From NS-12 sp045403215 (GTDB lineage: Bacteria; Nitrospirota; Nitrospiria; Nitrospirales; NS-4): 12,425 bases of DNA. The notes beneath the pieces were generated by a model. That model had not been told where the DNA came from, did no database searches, and worked only from the letters and a program-made list of their open reading frames with translations. The DNA lies in contig JAXIOW010000020.1 in assembly GCA_045403215.1 (NCBI GenBank), positions 1-12,425 on the forward strand. The letters are read 5' to 3'. Within the stretch, counting starts at the first letter, position 1. Every line of letters starts with the position of its first letter. This document shows, piece after piece, positions 12,177-12,425 of the stretch. A program made the position numbers and the translations under genes.

Positions 12177-12425
12177 CTAGAACATCTGGCTTAAGACGAC
12201 GTAGGCCAGTCCCGCTAGCATTGCAGCCACCGGCAGCGTGACGATCCAGGCCAGCACCATGTCCCGGACGGTCGCCCAGCGGACGGCCTGCAGGCCCTTC
12301 AGGAGCCCGATGCCGATGATCGCCGAACCGCTGACGTGCGTCGTCGAAACGGGCAAGCCCATCGTGGCTGAGACGAGCACCAAGGAGGACGTCGTGAGAT
12401 TCGCCGACAGCCCCTCGACATGGTC
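12177..12425 (-). CDS. PiT-family inorganic phosphate permease, C-terminal 82 residues only
   Basis: The frame is open to the right edge of the window, so the N-terminal part is missing. The visible residues begin DHVEGLSANLTTSSLVLVSATMG and continue with LPVSTTHVSGSAIIGIG (24-40), the conserved C-terminal signature of Pit/Pho-4 permeases. Then follow WATVRDMVLAWIVTLP (50-65) and a last membrane helix (65-79). PiT proteins import phosphate, often as metal-phosphate, with protons or sodium across the inner membrane. The two genes after it (membrane peptide, FKBP) probably share its transcript. The DNA between its stop and the peptide gene (12134-12176) shows no terminator. Confidence 0.9.
   Translation of the reverse strand, partial: DHVEGLSANLTTSSLVLVSATMGLPVSTTHVSGSAIIGIGLLKGLQAVRWATVRDMVLAWIVTLPVAAMLAGLAYVVLSQMF

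Overview
The window is a densely packed stretch of high-GC bacterial chromosome with about 15 protein genes and no rRNA, tRNA, CRISPR array or recognisable insertion sequence. The mix points to a Gram-negative, hopanoid- and carotenoid-capable bacterium. It includes an outer-membrane porin with signal peptide, a ModA binding protein, an HpnA-type epimerase, a short-chain prenyl synthase, a CruF-like carotenoid membrane protein and a membrane-anchored c-type cytochrome. My best guess is a Nitrospira-like or other Nitrospirota member, inferred from gene content only; nothing in the window proves the taxon.

Layout. (1) 1-1940, minus strand: a two-gene operon of a phosphate-selective-porin-like protein and modA (cut by the window edge). 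It is preceded by an AT-rich region with a near-consensus promoter overlapped by a long inverted repeat. This block is visibly more AT-rich than the rest. (2) 2141-5276: an SDR-type reductase (minus) faces a plus-strand operon of a PEP mutase-like/nucleotidyltransferase fusion and a metallo-beta-lactamase-fold protein. All three have altered signature residues: His-Tyr in place of the usual catalytic Tyr frame in the SDR, Lys-Arg-Cys-Ser in the PEP mutase gating loop, and a lost HxHxDH metal site in the MBL-fold protein. (3) 5277-7114: small genes of unknown role: an SCP2-like lipid-binding protein, a double zinc-ribbon protein, a three-helix membrane protein translationally coupled to a PHD/RING-like zinc-finger protein, and an exported protein. 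(4) 7115-9995: a REP-like palindrome, a structured leader, then a terpenoid operon of farnesyl-diphosphate-type synthase, a possible 23-residue ORF, hpnA and a cruF-like gene. (5) 9988-11112: a membrane-anchored cytochrome c with its own extended -10 promoter and a C-terminal beta-sandwich-like domain. (6) 11206-12425: a GNAT acetyltransferase (plus) converging on a minus-strand operon of a PiT phosphate permease (5' end cut off), a 30-residue membrane peptide and an FKBP-type isomerase.

How they may work together. The terpenoid genes form a coherent group: a C15 diphosphate can feed squalene/hopanoid synthesis or be extended for carotenoids. The porin and ModA plausibly carry oxyanions across the outer membrane and periplasm. 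The SDR, PEP mutase-like fusion and MBL-fold protein look like a small metabolic cassette whose chemistry cannot be read from standard family rules, and I regard it as the best candidate for something undescribed. Three convergent gene pairs have gaps of 0, 1 and 4 bp and no visible intrinsic terminators. Several start codons lie about 10 nt downstream of a -10-like hexamer, suggesting leaderless transcripts.
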